Positions 43,131 to 55,018 are shown, counted from the first letter of the stretch. The stretch: DNA of 64,000 nucleotides from Apostichopus japonicus (GCF_037975245.1 NC_092577.1:5726001-5790000); one strand, 5' to 3'. The notes: a model not told the origin generated them from the sequence alone. Numbers and translations are program-made.

Positions 43131-43725
43131 TTCACGATCTAGTATGAACAAATCGAGGAGAAATTGTCATACAAGTGGCTTTATCAATTATAATTGATAC
43201 AATTTCTGATTTTCCTCTGTTCATCTGATCCCTGTCATCCTGATCAATATCAGTTGACACTGCCAGTGATAAAACATATCAAGTGTTTTTGCTTATGTTT
43301 GATGTCCTCGATAAAATGACGTCGTGTAATGATCTTTAATGATGTTTACATACATTCGTTTCCATGTGTGTCATCTTGTTCAAATTCATCAAAGACTTTT
43401 CCAAATTTTCGCTCTTCACAAAAGACTTTCACCCTTCTGAGGTTGTCGTTGAAATAGAGCTTTTTTTCGAGACTGTCTTCTACACAGTGCCTATTTTTTT
43501 TTATCTTTGACATGAAAAATTAAAAAAAAACTCTACACAACCACTGGTTAATTGCCACAAATAAATTGAGTAAAATATCAAAGTATTTCGTTTCTGTATT
43601 TTGGGTTCGAGCAAAATACGTCACGGTAGAATAATATCAGATATATATGTGCGTCAAATAAAAAAGAAGCCCTCTCTCAAAAAATATTCCGTTTTTTTCC
43701 TCGCTGTTTATATCAAAAATCACTT

Positions 43726-44826
43726 TCACATTTTTGAAGTCTTCGTTAATAATGTATGTTGCTTGCCTGTCGTATTTGCTTTGACACATCCAAAAGTCTG
43801 CATAACCGCTGACCTGTACCTAGCATTCGTAACGCTGTATATAATGGGGTTTATTGCCGAGTTAATGTAGGCCAGTATCTGCAACGTCGTGAACAAGGGC
43901 ACCAAGACGTCGTCATTGAATTGAAGCTGCAGTCCGAATAGATTAATCAATAATCTTAAAGTTAAGTACAACTGGATGGGAGCATTGCAAAAGAAGTAAA
44001 CGCTTCCATTTACAAGAATCATACGCGTAGCGGACGTCTGTGCATCTGCTTTCACTCTACTCTCAGACGATTTTTCACCGTACTTGTAATTCCCGACATG
44101 CGCACGTTTTGAGAGAAAAAATATTACTTTACCATAACAGTAAATTGAGATGAACAAACACGTGTAGAAGACGACCAACTTTAGAATGTCGAAGATTGTA
44201 CGATACCATGGTACAACAGCGGTACAGAGTCTAGCGGTGGGAGGATAATCGTCGAAGAAAGCATTGTCAGGATAGATGATGCAGTGTACTTGGTTCCTGA
44301 AGCGCTGAGGAAGTTGGAGCGCTATCACAGTGAAACTGAATAACCATGTTAGGATAAATATCTTGACAATACGACTATTCGACGAGTTTTTCATGTGCCA
44401 TAGTGGATGACAAATCGCCAAGTAACGCTCCATAGAAACTGTTGTGACGATAATTAGAGATGCATAGTACAACATATCGATCATTAAGCCCACGAAACAA
44501 CCGACTCCACCGAAGGCATCGTCAGTGAATTTGAAAGGAGTGATCAAATGCGTAACAAGCCGCTGGCTATACGCCAATGCCAGTACTGACGCATCCACTA
44601 GAGCCAGTTGGAATAGGAAGTAGTATAAAGTTGAATGCATCCATTTGGTTTTCGCGAATGTGAGCAAAAACGAGCAATTTGCCATTAGCCCAAAGCTAGC
44701 GATTATGGGTAGAACAACGTAACCCACTATGCGATCAAGATTACTAGCGACAAACTTTTCTGTGATGAATTCCTGGGTGTAGTTGCTCCAATCCAGAATA
44801 TTATTTTCACATTCCGGGGTTGCCAT
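43726..44826 (-). CDS. Rhodopsin-class GPCR A (intronless, 366 aa)
   Basis: An intact seven-helix receptor for an unknown ligand. The start is ATGGCAACCC at 44826 in a strong context (AAAATGG). Landmarks are N15 glycosylation site, N50 (helix 1), LALVD78 (helix 2), C110 and C182 (disulphide), ERY 133-135 then LAICHP (helix 3), W161 (helix 4), NPIIY 326-330 (helix 7), and an SR/ST-rich third loop and tail. Helix 5 lacks the usual proline (FDILKLVVFYTC) and helix 6 reads FFCNAP instead of CWxP. The fold and VSMERYLAICHPL resemble peptide receptors of the neuromedin/TRH/secretagogue group, but the subfamily is not settled. The tandem paralogue is 48943-50055. Single-exon, as in many expanded invertebrate GPCR families. 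Confidence 0.92.
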   Translation of the reverse strand: MATPECENNILDWSNYTQEFITEKFVASNLDRIVGYVVLPIIASFGLMANCSFLLTFAKTKWMHSTLYYFLFQLALVDASVLALAYSQRLVTHLITPFKFTDDAFGGVGCFVGLMIDMLYYASLIIVTTVSMERYLAICHPLWHMKNSSNSRIVKIFILTWLFSFTVIALQLPQRFRNQVHCIIYPDNAFFDDYPPTARLCTAVVPWYRTIFDILKLVVFYTCLFISIYCYGKVIFFLSKRAHVGNYKYGEKSSESRVKADAQTSATRMILVNGSVYFFCNAPIQLYLTLRLLINLFGLQLQFNDDVLVPLFTTLQILAYINSAINPIIYSVTNARYRSAVMQTFGCVKANTTGKQHTLLTKTSKM

Positions 44827-45674
44827 TTTCAAATAATTATATTTTTTAATAATAACCTAACAAAGACACATACGGATGAAATTATCAGTCAAATGTGCTT
44901 TCTTCCCTGCAGCTAGTGCGAGAATGCCGGAATATGTTGTTAGTCTATGTTGCTTTATACAATATTAACGCTTAAATGAGTTTCTGTCCACTGCCTACCA
45001 TAACCTGCAGATTTCAACAATTTTCTTCTCTCAAACGTCAAGTGAAATTCAATTTTTTACTAATTGGCACTTGAAATGATGGTAAGATATAATGCCCGCA
45101 CACAGAAACAATCCGAATGATCATTGATTGGTTCTTAAAAATTGTAGATATGTGAGTACTTTACATCAATTGCGCAATTTTTCTCTGCATATACGGGATC
45201 TGAAAACATTGGTAAGATTTGAATGAAGTTTGTAGTGCAAAATATACAGTTTCAAAGAGCATGATTTGTACCTGCAAAAACAATTTACAGTTGTACATTG
45301 GAGCGATCGACTGTAGACTTGTCTTCAAAAGAGTTTGAAAATGTTATGAAAAGAAGATAAAAAAAAAAAGAAATGTTATTTAAGTATATACTGTTGGAGT
45401 AATTTAATTTCAGTAAATATCATGCTGCCGAATCAATACCAAAAATCAATTTATGCCTGCACATGTTGGGTGTGATATTGTAGACTAAAGGTATGTCATA
45501 AGTTACATGACTTAGGGAATCATTGCCACCACGAGAAGACACTTTTAATACAAGTTTCCCAATATTCAGTGTTGAGGACAAGAAATGCTCAGTAGTGAAA
45601 AGGACACAGTATTGATTTATGAGTGCATATTCACTGAGCACAAACCAAATTTCACTTCTTCAGTAAAGACACTT

Positions 45675-46335
45675 ATTTCAGACCGTTACCTCTACTTTAC
45701 CCCAAGATCATCGTATCACTAAGGGCTACCTTCATACCAAATTTGAAGTTCAATCATCTTTACTTCTTGTGATATCATGTTTACCAGGTTTGCTGACTTA
45801 TACCTCTGTTTATCTCAAATGACCTTTAACCTCACAAAAAACAATAGGGATTACCCTACTCATCAAGGGCTACCTACATACAAAGTTTGCAGTTCATGCA
45901 ATTTCACTTCTGGATATAGTGTTTACAAGGTTTGTCAACTTTGACCTTTGTTGACCTCCAAAACCTTAAGCCTTCATCACAAAATGAATATTTACTCACT
46001 AAGTGCTACCTACATACCAACTTTCAAGTTTAAGCTTATTTTACTTCTTGAGATATTATATTGACAAAGTTTGCTGACTTTCTTACCTCTGTTGACCTCG
46101 AATGAACTTTGATCTCGCTAAAAAATGAGTTACCAACTCACCAAGGGCTACCCGCATACCGAGTTTGACGCTCAAGCAACTTTCACTAGTTGAGATATTG
46201 TGTTTACGAGGTTTGCTAACTTTGACCGCTATTGACTTGTGACCTCCATGAAAACCAACGGGGATTATTAAACCTCTGAGTGATACCTACATACCAAGTT
46301 TGAAGTTCAAGCAAATTTTACTTCTTGGGATAACT
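45675..46335. repeat. TGACCT-containing tandem repeat, copy B
   Basis: Counterpart of 40335-41000 in the duplicated segment, with units at about 45718, 45864, 45998, 46140 and 46277. Confidence 0.85.
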
Positions 46336-47984
46336 TTCTACTTTTGATTAGACCTAGCGTCCTGAGCCTAGATTAGGCTATATCCTGGTCTAGCCTAACG
46401 TACTGGGTTCGCGTTCATACGCAATTAATCGGTAAGGAGTCACTTTTCTTTCCAAATTGAAAGGCCTAAGATCATCAAATAATTTCCTTTAGACTCTCTA
46501 TTGTTGATTTGAGCAATTGGATGTCACTCAAAGTTGCATGATTTTAGAAATTGCGACAGATGCTTTGCGATTGAGCACAATCACATTGACTTAGCGTGGT
46601 AGTCACTTTCTGGTTGGGAGTATTCGCTCCGACCGCGGTGGTTCCAGCTCGTGAACGTCTACGTTGGATCCAGGTATATTTAGATCAGTGGTACAGACTG
46701 AAGGTCGGCCTGAAAATACAACTGTTGTCGAGCCTTAATTAGCCATACATCTACTAACGTTAGGTTTAGCAAAACAGAGTTAGAAGTAAAAAAAAAAGGT
46801 AGGGCTTCCATTATACCACTGGTAACGTAACTCTCACAGTTTGCATATTGTTGTGGTGAGATAGAGCCAGTTTCGACGTCGGCTGACATTACACTTAATC
46901 AGTAATGATGCCTGCGAAGTACTACAAGTCTCCATTGGTACTTTCTCACTACAACTAACGACATTGTCGATATGTATTAACATTACAACCGCATCTTACA
47001 GCCTATTCAAGCGAACATAACAAGTCCAACTATAACGTTATGCTTACACTTAACAATAACCATGGACGACGAATTAACGTGTTGACAATGCACTCCAATG
47101 CACTGCAAGAATAATCATAGGTTTGCAACAAAAAATTAAAAGAAAAATGTTTTTTATGTAAATTGTTAATATTTTAAACGATTATTTCAGCCGACGAGGG
47201 AGAAAACAAATTATGCCTACCGCAAAAGTTGACGAAACGTGGCGGCATCGTTGTGCGAACTACAAAATCAGTGCCACACCTAACCGGATGTTGATGTAGC
47301 TGCGCTGAAAAATTACTGTAATTTTGCATGGGACTTGTGGGTTTGACAGCATGGGATGTTACTACGTATAATTTAGTGCATACGTACACACAAGTTCGTT
47401 AAATTGACAGAATACTATGATTTCAACTTTGGATAAAATGGTAAACGGAGATTTTCAATAAGCAAACATGGCAATTACTGATTACAGTTAAAACAATGTT
47501 AGAATAAAACATTTTATTGTATGACAATTAAGAGAAACTTTTTAAGTGCATGATATCAGAATGGAACGTCGGTGTATTATTAAACCTACATCTTACTGTC
47601 TTTGCGACGATTTACGATTACTAAAAGTTCATCTTTACAAAATATCAAATATAATCCTCAATCTATGAGGTTATGAGATGAAAATGATGTTGGTTTAATT
47701 TCATTTAACAGCAATATACAAGCAAACTAGACAAGAACATGAACATGCTTTAAACTGGAAATGTGAATCGAAATTGGTAGCCTAAAAAATGAGCCATCAT
47801 ATTAAAGCACATAAAAGACAACATAAAATTAACAATGACACTTAAAGAGAGCATAACTAAATAATTTGAATAAGGTAGTTATTTATTTAATGTTATAACC
47901 AGAATATGATTAGTCATAGGAAAATTTAAATAGAAAATGTGTCAATTTGAGAAATAAACGAAAACTAAACTATTTACATAAAGA

Positions 47985-47986
<2 letters not shown>

Positions 47987-48038
<52 letters not shown>

Positions 48039-48068
48039 CATATATATATTTGTGAATTTATATATATA
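47987..48068. repeat. Imperfect (TA)n microsatellite
   Basis: TA array interrupted by TTTA, TACA and TTTGTGAA. Shorter in copy A (about 42688-42732). Confidence 0.85.
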
Positions 48069-48330
48069 GGGTGATCTGCATATTTCACTGTACATCAACA
48101 TGGTTGCTGGGGTTTCCAACAATTGCATCATCTTCTAACACATCTTAAGTGTGCTTCCATTTCGCAGCGATGCGCAACATATAAGCTGCTCGTCGTATTT
48201 GCAATGGGCACGGGACTGGGGTCATGCAAACCAAGCTTTAGTAGTGTTGCAATTGCCGCTTGTGGTGTCATCTCGCCGACACGAGAATCGTTGCTGCCAA
48301 TCTTATTAACGGCCTCTATTCCGTCCATCT
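48069..48330. other. GC-richer segment found only in duplication copy B
   Basis: This segment replaces the SINE-containing stretch of copy A between shared flanks (TA array on the left, TCTTCCCGGTGTTTG on the right). The minus strand is open for about 70 codons (GIEAVNKIGSNDS, PQAAIATLLKLGLHDPSP) with codon-like composition, but no family is recognised. It may be a piece of another gene or retroelement. Confidence 0.4.
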
Positions 48331-48942
48331 TCCCGGTGTTTGAGTACAAACGTTAAGGAACTAACGCGTTTACAAATCGATGAGATATTGTCATACGAGA
48401 GGCAAAGGTAGTGGACACATTTTCTGATTTTTCTCTGTTCATCTGATCCCTTTCATCTTGATCAATATCAATTGACACTGCCACTGATATAACATATCAA
48501 GTGTTTTTGCTTATGTTTGTTGTCCTCGATAAAATGACGTCGTGTAATGATCTTTAATGATGTTTACATACATTCGTTTCCATGTGTCATCTTGTTCAAA
48601 TTCTTCATTGACATTTCCACATTTCAGCTCTACACAAAGAATCTCACCCTGCTGAGGTTGTCGTTGGTAAAGGGTATTTCGCGAGACTGTCTTCTACACA
48701 GTGCGTTTTTTATCTTTGACATGAAAAATTAAAAAAAACTCTACAAAACCACTGGTTAATTGCTACTAATAAATTGAGTAACATATCAAAGTATTTCGTT
48801 TCTGTATTTTGTGTTCGAGCAAAAAACGTCACAGTAGAATAATATCAGATCTATACGTGCGTCTGATCCAAAAGAAGCCCACTTTTTCCCAAGTCATCAA
48901 ACACTTGTCCGGTTTTTCCACTGTTCATAGAAGAAAATACTT

Positions 48943-50055
48943 TCACATATTCGAGGTCCTCGTTAATGATGTATTTTGCGAGACTGTCGTCTTTGCGGCG
49001 CTTTGTGCTTTGACACATCCAAAAGTCTGCAAAACCGCTGACCTGTACCGAGCATTCGTAACGCTGTATATAATGGGGTTTATTGCCGAGTTAATGTAAA
49101 GAAGTACCTGCAACGTCGTGAACAAGGGCACCAAGACGTTGTCATTGAATTGAAGCTGCAGTTCGAATAGATTAATAAATAGACTTAAAGTTATGAACAA
49201 CTGGATAGGAGCATTGCAAAAGAAGTAAACGCTTCCATTTACAAGAATCATACGCGTGGCGGATGTCTGTGCATCTGCTTTCACTCTACTCTCAGACGAT
49301 TTTTCACCGTACTTGGAATTCCCGACATGCGCACGTTTTGAGAGAAACAATATGACTTTACCATAACAGTAAATTGAGATGAACAAACACGTGTAGAAGA
49401 CGACCAACTGTAGAACGTCGAAGATTGTACGATACCATGGTACAACAGCGGTACAGAGTCTAGCGGTGGGAGGATAATCGTCGAAGAAAGCAATGTCAGG
49501 ATAGATGATGCAGTGAACTTGGTTCGTGAAGCGCTGAGGAAGTTGGAGCGCTATCACAGTGAAACTGAATGACCATGTTAGGATAAATATCTTGATAATG
49601 CGACTATTCGACGAGTTTTTCATGTGCCATAGTGGATGACAAATCGCCAAATAACGCTCCACAGAAACTGTAGTGACGATTATTAGAGATGCATAGTACA
49701 ACATGTCGATTATTAAACCCACGAAACAACCGACTCCACCGAAGGCATCGTGAGTGAAATTGAAAGGAGTGATCAAATGCGTTACAAGCCGCTGGCTATA
49801 CGCCAATGCCAGTACTGACGCATCCACTAGAGCCAGTTGGAATAAGTAGTAGTATAAAGTTGAATGCATCCATTTGGTTTTCGCGAATGTGAGCAAAAAC
49901 GAGCAATTTGCCATTAGCCCAAAGCTAACGATTATGGGTAGAACAACGTAACCCACTATGCGATCAAGATTACTAGCCACAAAATTGTCTGTGATGAATT
50001 CCTGGGTGTAGTTGCTCCAATCCAGAGTATTATTTTCACATTCCGTGGTTGCCAT
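48943..50055 (-). CDS. Rhodopsin-class GPCR B (intronless, 370 aa)
   Basis: Tandem paralogue of GPCR A, about 90 percent identical by eye and fully open. The start is ATGGCAACCACGG at 50055 in the same strong context. Conserved elements are LALVD, the helix-3 and loop-2 cysteines, ERYLAICHP, FFCNAP in helix 6 and NPIIY in helix 7. The proline of helix 5 and tryptophan of helix 6 are missing as in copy A. The C-terminal tail differs and is longer (VKAQSAAKTTVSQNTSLTR). Helix 6-7 also differs (LFITLSLFINLFELQ). Both copies staying open suggests recent duplication, selection on both, or both. Confidence 0.92.
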   Translation of the reverse strand: MATTECENNTLDWSNYTQEFITDNFVASNLDRIVGYVVLPIIVSFGLMANCSFLLTFAKTKWMHSTLYYYLFQLALVDASVLALAYSQRLVTHLITPFNFTHDAFGGVGCFVGLIIDMLYYASLIIVTTVSVERYLAICHPLWHMKNSSNSRIIKIFILTWSFSFTVIALQLPQRFTNQVHCIIYPDIAFFDDYPPTARLCTAVVPWYRTIFDVLQLVVFYTCLFISIYCYGKVILFLSKRAHVGNSKYGEKSSESRVKADAQTSATRMILVNGSVYFFCNAPIQLFITLSLFINLFELQLQFNDNVLVPLFTTLQVLLYINSAINPIIYSVTNARYRSAVLQTFGCVKAQSAAKTTVSQNTSLTRTSNM

Positions 50056-50415
50056 TTTCAAATAATTATATTTTTTAACAAAGACACATACGGATGAAAT
50101 TATCAGTCAAATGTGCTTTCTTCCCTGTAGCTATAGTGCGAGAATGCCGGAATATGTTCATGTCTATGTTGCTTTATACAATATTAACGCTTAAATGAGT
50201 TTGTGTCCACTGCCTACCATAACCTGCAGATTTCAACAATTTTCTTCTCTCAAATGTCAAGTGAAATTCAATTTTTTACTAATTGGCACTAGAAATGATG
50301 GTAAGATATAATGCCCGCATACAGAAACAATCCGATTGACCATTGATTGATTCTTAACAAATCTTAAATATATGAGTGCTTTACATCCGTCACGCATTTT
50401 TTCTCTTTATTACGG

Positions 50416-51087
50416 TACTGCATATGATGTTTGGTAGTCTAGAATATTGATAGCAGACCAAAAATTAACAGACATGAGATTTCTAGGGGTTGATTCATTA
50501 CTTTTGGTAAAAGTAAGTTGGCCTGACGTTTCGAACCTAGCAGGATCTTTTTCAAAGGCTAAATGACAAGTAAAAGTAACAAGTAACAGTAAGGGACAAA
50601 ACCACGCACAAAATACAGACAGGTTAATGAGCATGGTGAACACAAAGAGATGGATGAAAGGGATGATATATTGCTTTGGTAGATTTTTAACCTCTGTTTA
50701 TATAATTGTATTTTTATTGCATTTGGGTTTTGTTTTTGTCTCGTTGGAAGGACGATAACGGAAGACTAAAAACAACAGAATACAGCAATTCCAAACAACT
50801 TTCGAAATTGTTGTAAGACTTTAATTATACATCACCATTCACTGACTGAATATTATATTACTGCATATTATAGCAGCCTGACACAATATTCCCACGAAAC
50901 TCACTTGCTCAAACCTGAGTTAGTAATTAATATGATCATCATTTTTGTCCTAAATAAGTCTTGAAATGAATATTTTGCCTGGCTTGTTGTTGTTGTTGTT
51001 GTTGTTAATGTTAATTGAAATTCTCTTATTCAAGATCTCTTGATTAAACCTCTAGCAATTTGCTGCCAAATATTCACTGGTATGTGA
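50416..51087. other. Intergenic, no gene recognised
   Basis: AT-rich with a short (TTG)n near 50990-51006. Nothing else recognised. Confidence 0.5.
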
Positions 51088-51930
51088 CATGTGCTGTGGC
51101 CGAGTGGATAAAAGCGGTGGTGTTTAGTTTAATTTAGTTTAGTTCAGTTTAGTTTAGTTTAGTTTAGTTTAGTTTAGTTTAGTCTAGTCTAGTCCAGTCC
51201 AGTCCAGTCCAGTCCAGTTCAGCTCAGTTCAGTTCAGTTCAGTTCAGTTCAGTTCAGTTCAGTTCAGTTCAGTTCAGTTCAGTTCAGTTCTATTCAGTTC
51301 AGTTCAGTTCAGTTCAGTACAGTACAGTTCAGTTCAGTAGGGAAAAAAATGAGTTCAATGACCTCAGGTACAACTACTATTAAAAAACATGAAAAAGTCA
51401 ATGAAGGATAAATTGTCAAAACCATACACCAATCTTGAAAACCTGAATCAAGTCCCCACGTAACCTCCTAAGCTCCAGAGTGGTGAGATTCAACAGTTGT
51501 AACCGCCTTTAATTTAATAAGAAACGCTCTTTAAGGAAGTAATCATCCTAGCAGCGCTCCTCTGGACTTTTCGAGTACTTTCTTATCCTTAGCAAAATAT
51601 GGGTTCCGAGCCTGCACAGCATACTCCACATGGGTAAGCGGTGATGAGGAAGCAATGAAGCAATGAGGCTTAGCAATCGGGAGGTCCCGGGATCGATACC
51701 CGGTTGGGTCATAAAAAGTTGGGCTTTTCAATCCAAGAGCAATCTACGGCTCTCCCATCTAACAATGCTTTCTAATTGAAAAGATTCCAACTTTGAGTTA
51801 AAGAATGTTGAATTGGAAGCCACTTGACGTGTAAGTTGTAATCCATAGGCCCTTGCGGGTTTCTCTCACATTTGGGTTCGCTTAAGCGTCGTAAAAATAA
51901 CTGCTGATTATTATTATTATTACTATTATG
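51088..51930 (+). mobile_element. tRNA-derived SINE, split by a LINE insertion
   Basis: The head at 51088-51122 carries an A-box-like TGGCCGAGTGG. The rest resumes at 51647 with CAATGAGGCTTAGCAATCGG, a degenerate B box GGGATCGATACCCGG, a body ending CGCTTAAGCGTCGTAAAAA and an ATT tail (about 51908-51928). The body matches 54735-55018 closely. Confidence 0.75.
51123..51635 (-). mobile_element. CR1-like LINE remnant inside the SINE, with ACTGA-type tail
   Basis: Minus-strand translation from about 51635 gives HVEYAVQARNPYFAKDKKVL and EKSRGALLG, the CR1/L2 C-terminal motif (EYxxxxWxPYLxKD), then frameshifts and stops. The 3' tail is a 200-bp array that changes from CTGAA/ACTGA units to CTAAA units (51123-51340). 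Flanks AAGCGGTGGTG (51112-51122) and AAGCGGTGATG (51636-51646) are an 11-bp target duplication with one mismatch. Confidence 0.8.
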
Positions 51931-54734
51931 TACACTTCAACATGTGAAAGCGCCCGCCATGCAGTTACCATGGCCAGCTACCTCAACAATATTCTGTTTA
52001 CCATATAGGTTTACAGCCAACTCGTTGGTAATGCTATAGAGCGAGCATAATTCGAGAGTAGCCCAAGCCTTCGACAGTATAGTACAGAGACACATGTGTG
52101 TATAGTTTTCAGTTAATTTCCCTATCATTATCAATATCTCACATTATTCCAACCTTCGAATCATTGTGGAATGTTTTGCCCATGCACTGAGTGCCCAAAA
52201 CACAAAGTCAACTGTTATTCCTTGTTACTTTTTTCGTTCATTTCATTTCGTTTATTTATTTCCAGCAAGTAAAATCTTCATCTACGGTATGAGTTTGAAA
52301 GTGAACATTACATATTCTGCGAATGACCTTTCTTCTGCTCTAAAATTAATGGAGACAAATTAGACTTGTCAATATTTCCCCTAATACTTCAACTTATTCA
52401 GCATATACGTTAGCATAGAAAATGAGGTTTTCAGTTAACTCCTTGCTAATGCTATATAATGATGTCATAAGTTGGCAGTTGTGCAGTAACGAGATATGAT
52501 GTAGTTTTAATTAATTTCCTATATCATGAGCCAATATCTCTCATTACCGAACCTGTCAAAAGCGTTTTACGAATGACTCTAATGATTTCGACGTCATCAA
52601 TCAATTATAACGGACTTTCTGCGTTAAAAATAAATAAATAAATAAACAGAAAGTCTCAATGAAACCCAACATGTCAATTGAATTTAGCATTCAACAAGCA
52701 ATAAAGATGCATAATCATATTCGTTACCGCCAGCATCTTATGCCGTTGTTTACCTCCAGCTGTCATTCAGTGCACCCAGCGACGTGAAGCCCAATATACC
52801 ATAACTGATTGAAAAGGGTTAAAGCAACAGAGCTAGGTGAACCTCACATTGCGTCTATACCCACGAAATATTGTTTTATCTTATCATCAACATCTAAATC
52901 CATCTTTTAATTTCTATATGTACCTCCGTACTCCCAGTCACGTGAAGCTCAATTTCAAAAGTGAGTAGAGAAGGGACTGGCCATTGTTTTAGCAAAAGTG
53001 CCAAGGTGAACCTCACAAGGTCTACCCACAAATTATTTTTTCCTACATTTAACATATAATTCCATTCTTTACCTCACACGTGTACCTCCGTGCACCCAGT
53101 GACGTGAAACTCAGTATCAAAAGTAATTTTGAAAAGGGCTTGAACCTTGTTGTAGAAAGCGAGCAATGTGAATCTAATTATGTCTCCACACAACAAATTA
53201 TTTTACCTTGTATTCAACATCTAAGTCCCTTCTTCACCCTCTCTCTGTACCCCTATGCATCCTAATGATGTGATGCTCGATACCAAGGGGGCTTGGCCAT
53301 TGTTTTAACAAAAGTACAAGGTGAACCTCACAAGGTCTACCCACAAAAGTTCAGTTTCTCTTCTTTTTATATATATTTTTTTTTATTTCTTTGCAATCGC
53401 AAAATGAATCAGCACGGTATTTATCAGTAAAGCTACCAGCTTCTGCTATGAAGATGGCCACGGTATGCATTGCGTGCGTGTGTGGGGGTTTGCGCGTGTG
53501 TGCATGAGTAAGCAAACCCAAAATCATTAAACCATAGATAGACTATACTGCATTCACCATGGCTAGCTTTTAATCTTTTGTATGTAGAAATGTTACTGGT
53601 AAGTTATCGGCTGTTTTCGCTATTAGTAAAATCTCAAACGTGAGTTCTCGGTTGCTATTATCTCCTCCTGGGTGGAATATAGCGTGGTCGACGTGTTTGT
53701 GAAGCAGCACTCTAGATAGTACCGCAAGAGTATCTATGTCTGAATTTATCTTGCGCATGATACACAGTAGTAAACAATAAAAACTCTTTTGTTTCAGGGA
53801 GCTCATCTTTTTCGTGTTGGGGAACTTCATTCCGAAGCGGCCATGTTCATAATCTGGCAAGAGGGCCCCGAAACTTCATTCTAAGGTACCGTATGCTAAA
53901 TGAGTTTACTGTGCGTTTTGGGCACTCAGTGGTCAAAACATTTCACAACGAATTGGAGTGAACTATGTAGCTTCGTCTATTAGAATCAATTGTTAAATGG
54001 ATTGGCAGCGGAACTGATTTGTTATAAAAAATTGCGTAAAGAAAGACGTACGTTTATTGCGTACGATGCGTATCAGTGACGAAGCCTATGATTGGGTAGC
54101 ATGTGAGTATTACACCAATATAACGTTGGCTATGTTAGCAAAGGACGCTGCAACTTGGTGTATACCTGTAAGTCAGTAACGAGAGACAATGCCAATGCTA
54201 TAACAATGTTGGCGTCGACTTTTGAAAAAGTTAGAATTGTGAGTCATATAGGCTAGATCAGTAAAAAACAAAGTAACATGAGCATGTCGCAGCAATATGA
54301 TCTATGTACTGAAAGTTTTTTTTTTTTTTTTTTTCGACACATGTTTCAACTTATTTCTAGCTAATATGAATTCTTGCTCCAAATTTCTCTGACACCGGCG
54401 CGCTTCCATTAAGAATCAATTCTTGCCGTGTGCGTGCGACCTGCACTGACATAAACACGTGATTTGTATTATTGTTTCGAAACTCGTTATACCCTACAGA
54501 ATTTCATGAACCGGCCCAATATAAGACCACCAATAGCGAGAACTGACTACACGTATATCAGGATTTTGTGTACGACATTTTTACTTTTTATATAGAGGGC
54601 AATATACATTTCATTTCATAGTGAAACCATGCAAGCTAGTCAATAACGTCGCAAAAGAGGCCTCTTGTTTTACGGTGGTGCAATAAGGGTAACGAATTTA
54701 TCAGTAACTCCAATTTTTAACTGGTTGCTGTATC
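51931..54734. other. Intergenic; diverged repeats, no gene recognised
   Basis: A block of about 140 bp at 52005-52150 recurs at 52422-52555. Inverted arms CACTGAGTGCCCAAAACAC (52146-52204) and its complement (53911-53960) bracket 1.8 kb and may be ends of an old element. A poly-T run lies near 54319-54334. The 96-codon minus-strand frame at 53570-53860 has no recognised domain. Confidence 0.5.
52750..53345. repeat. Diverged tandem repeat, four units of about 165 bp
   Basis: Each unit has TACCTCCGTGCACCCAGTGA, CGTGAAGCTCA, AAGGTGAACCTCACAAGGTC and TACCCACAAA with many substitutions. Units start near 52750, 52920, 53083 and 53248. Confidence 0.75.
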
Positions 54735-55018
54735 AATGAGGCTTAGCAATCGGAAGGTTCCGGGTTCGAATCGATACCCGGTCGGTCGGGTCATCGTAAG
54801 GTGGGTTTTTATCCAATGAAGTAATCTATGGTTTTACCATGTGAAATAACTTTCTAAACTGCAAAGATTCCAAATTTGATTGAAAATGTTAAAGTGGAAG
54901 CCACCCGAATCCACAAGGCCTTGCTGGTCTCTCCTACATTTGTGGTCGCTTAAGCGTCGTAAAAAGGACTACTAACTATTATTATTATTATTGTTATTAT
55001 AATTATTATTATTATTAT
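54735..55018 (+). mobile_element. Second copy of the CGCTTAAGCGTCG-tailed SINE
   Basis: Shares CAATGAGGCTTAGCAATCGG, a B-box GGGTTCGAATC, TCGCTTAAGCGTCGTAAAAA and an ATT tail with 51647-51930. The A-box part is missing, so it is 5'-truncated. Confidence 0.75.

Larger units (their letters stand above)
39867..45200. repeat. Tandem segmental duplication, copy A (about 5.3 kb)
   Basis: Starts near AAAACATTGGAAGATTGAATG and ends near TTTTTCTCTGCATATACGG. It contains a TGACCT-rich satellite, a SINE cluster and GPCR A, in the same order and orientation as copy B. Confidence 0.9.
45201..50415. repeat. Tandem segmental duplication, copy B (about 5.2 kb)
   Basis: A direct repeat of 39867-45200. It starts AAAACATTGGTAAGATTTG and homology ends near TTTTTTCTCTTTATTACGG. 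Main differences are at the region matching the SINE cluster (copy B has unrelated sequence at about 48068-48330) and small indels. Confidence 0.9.
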
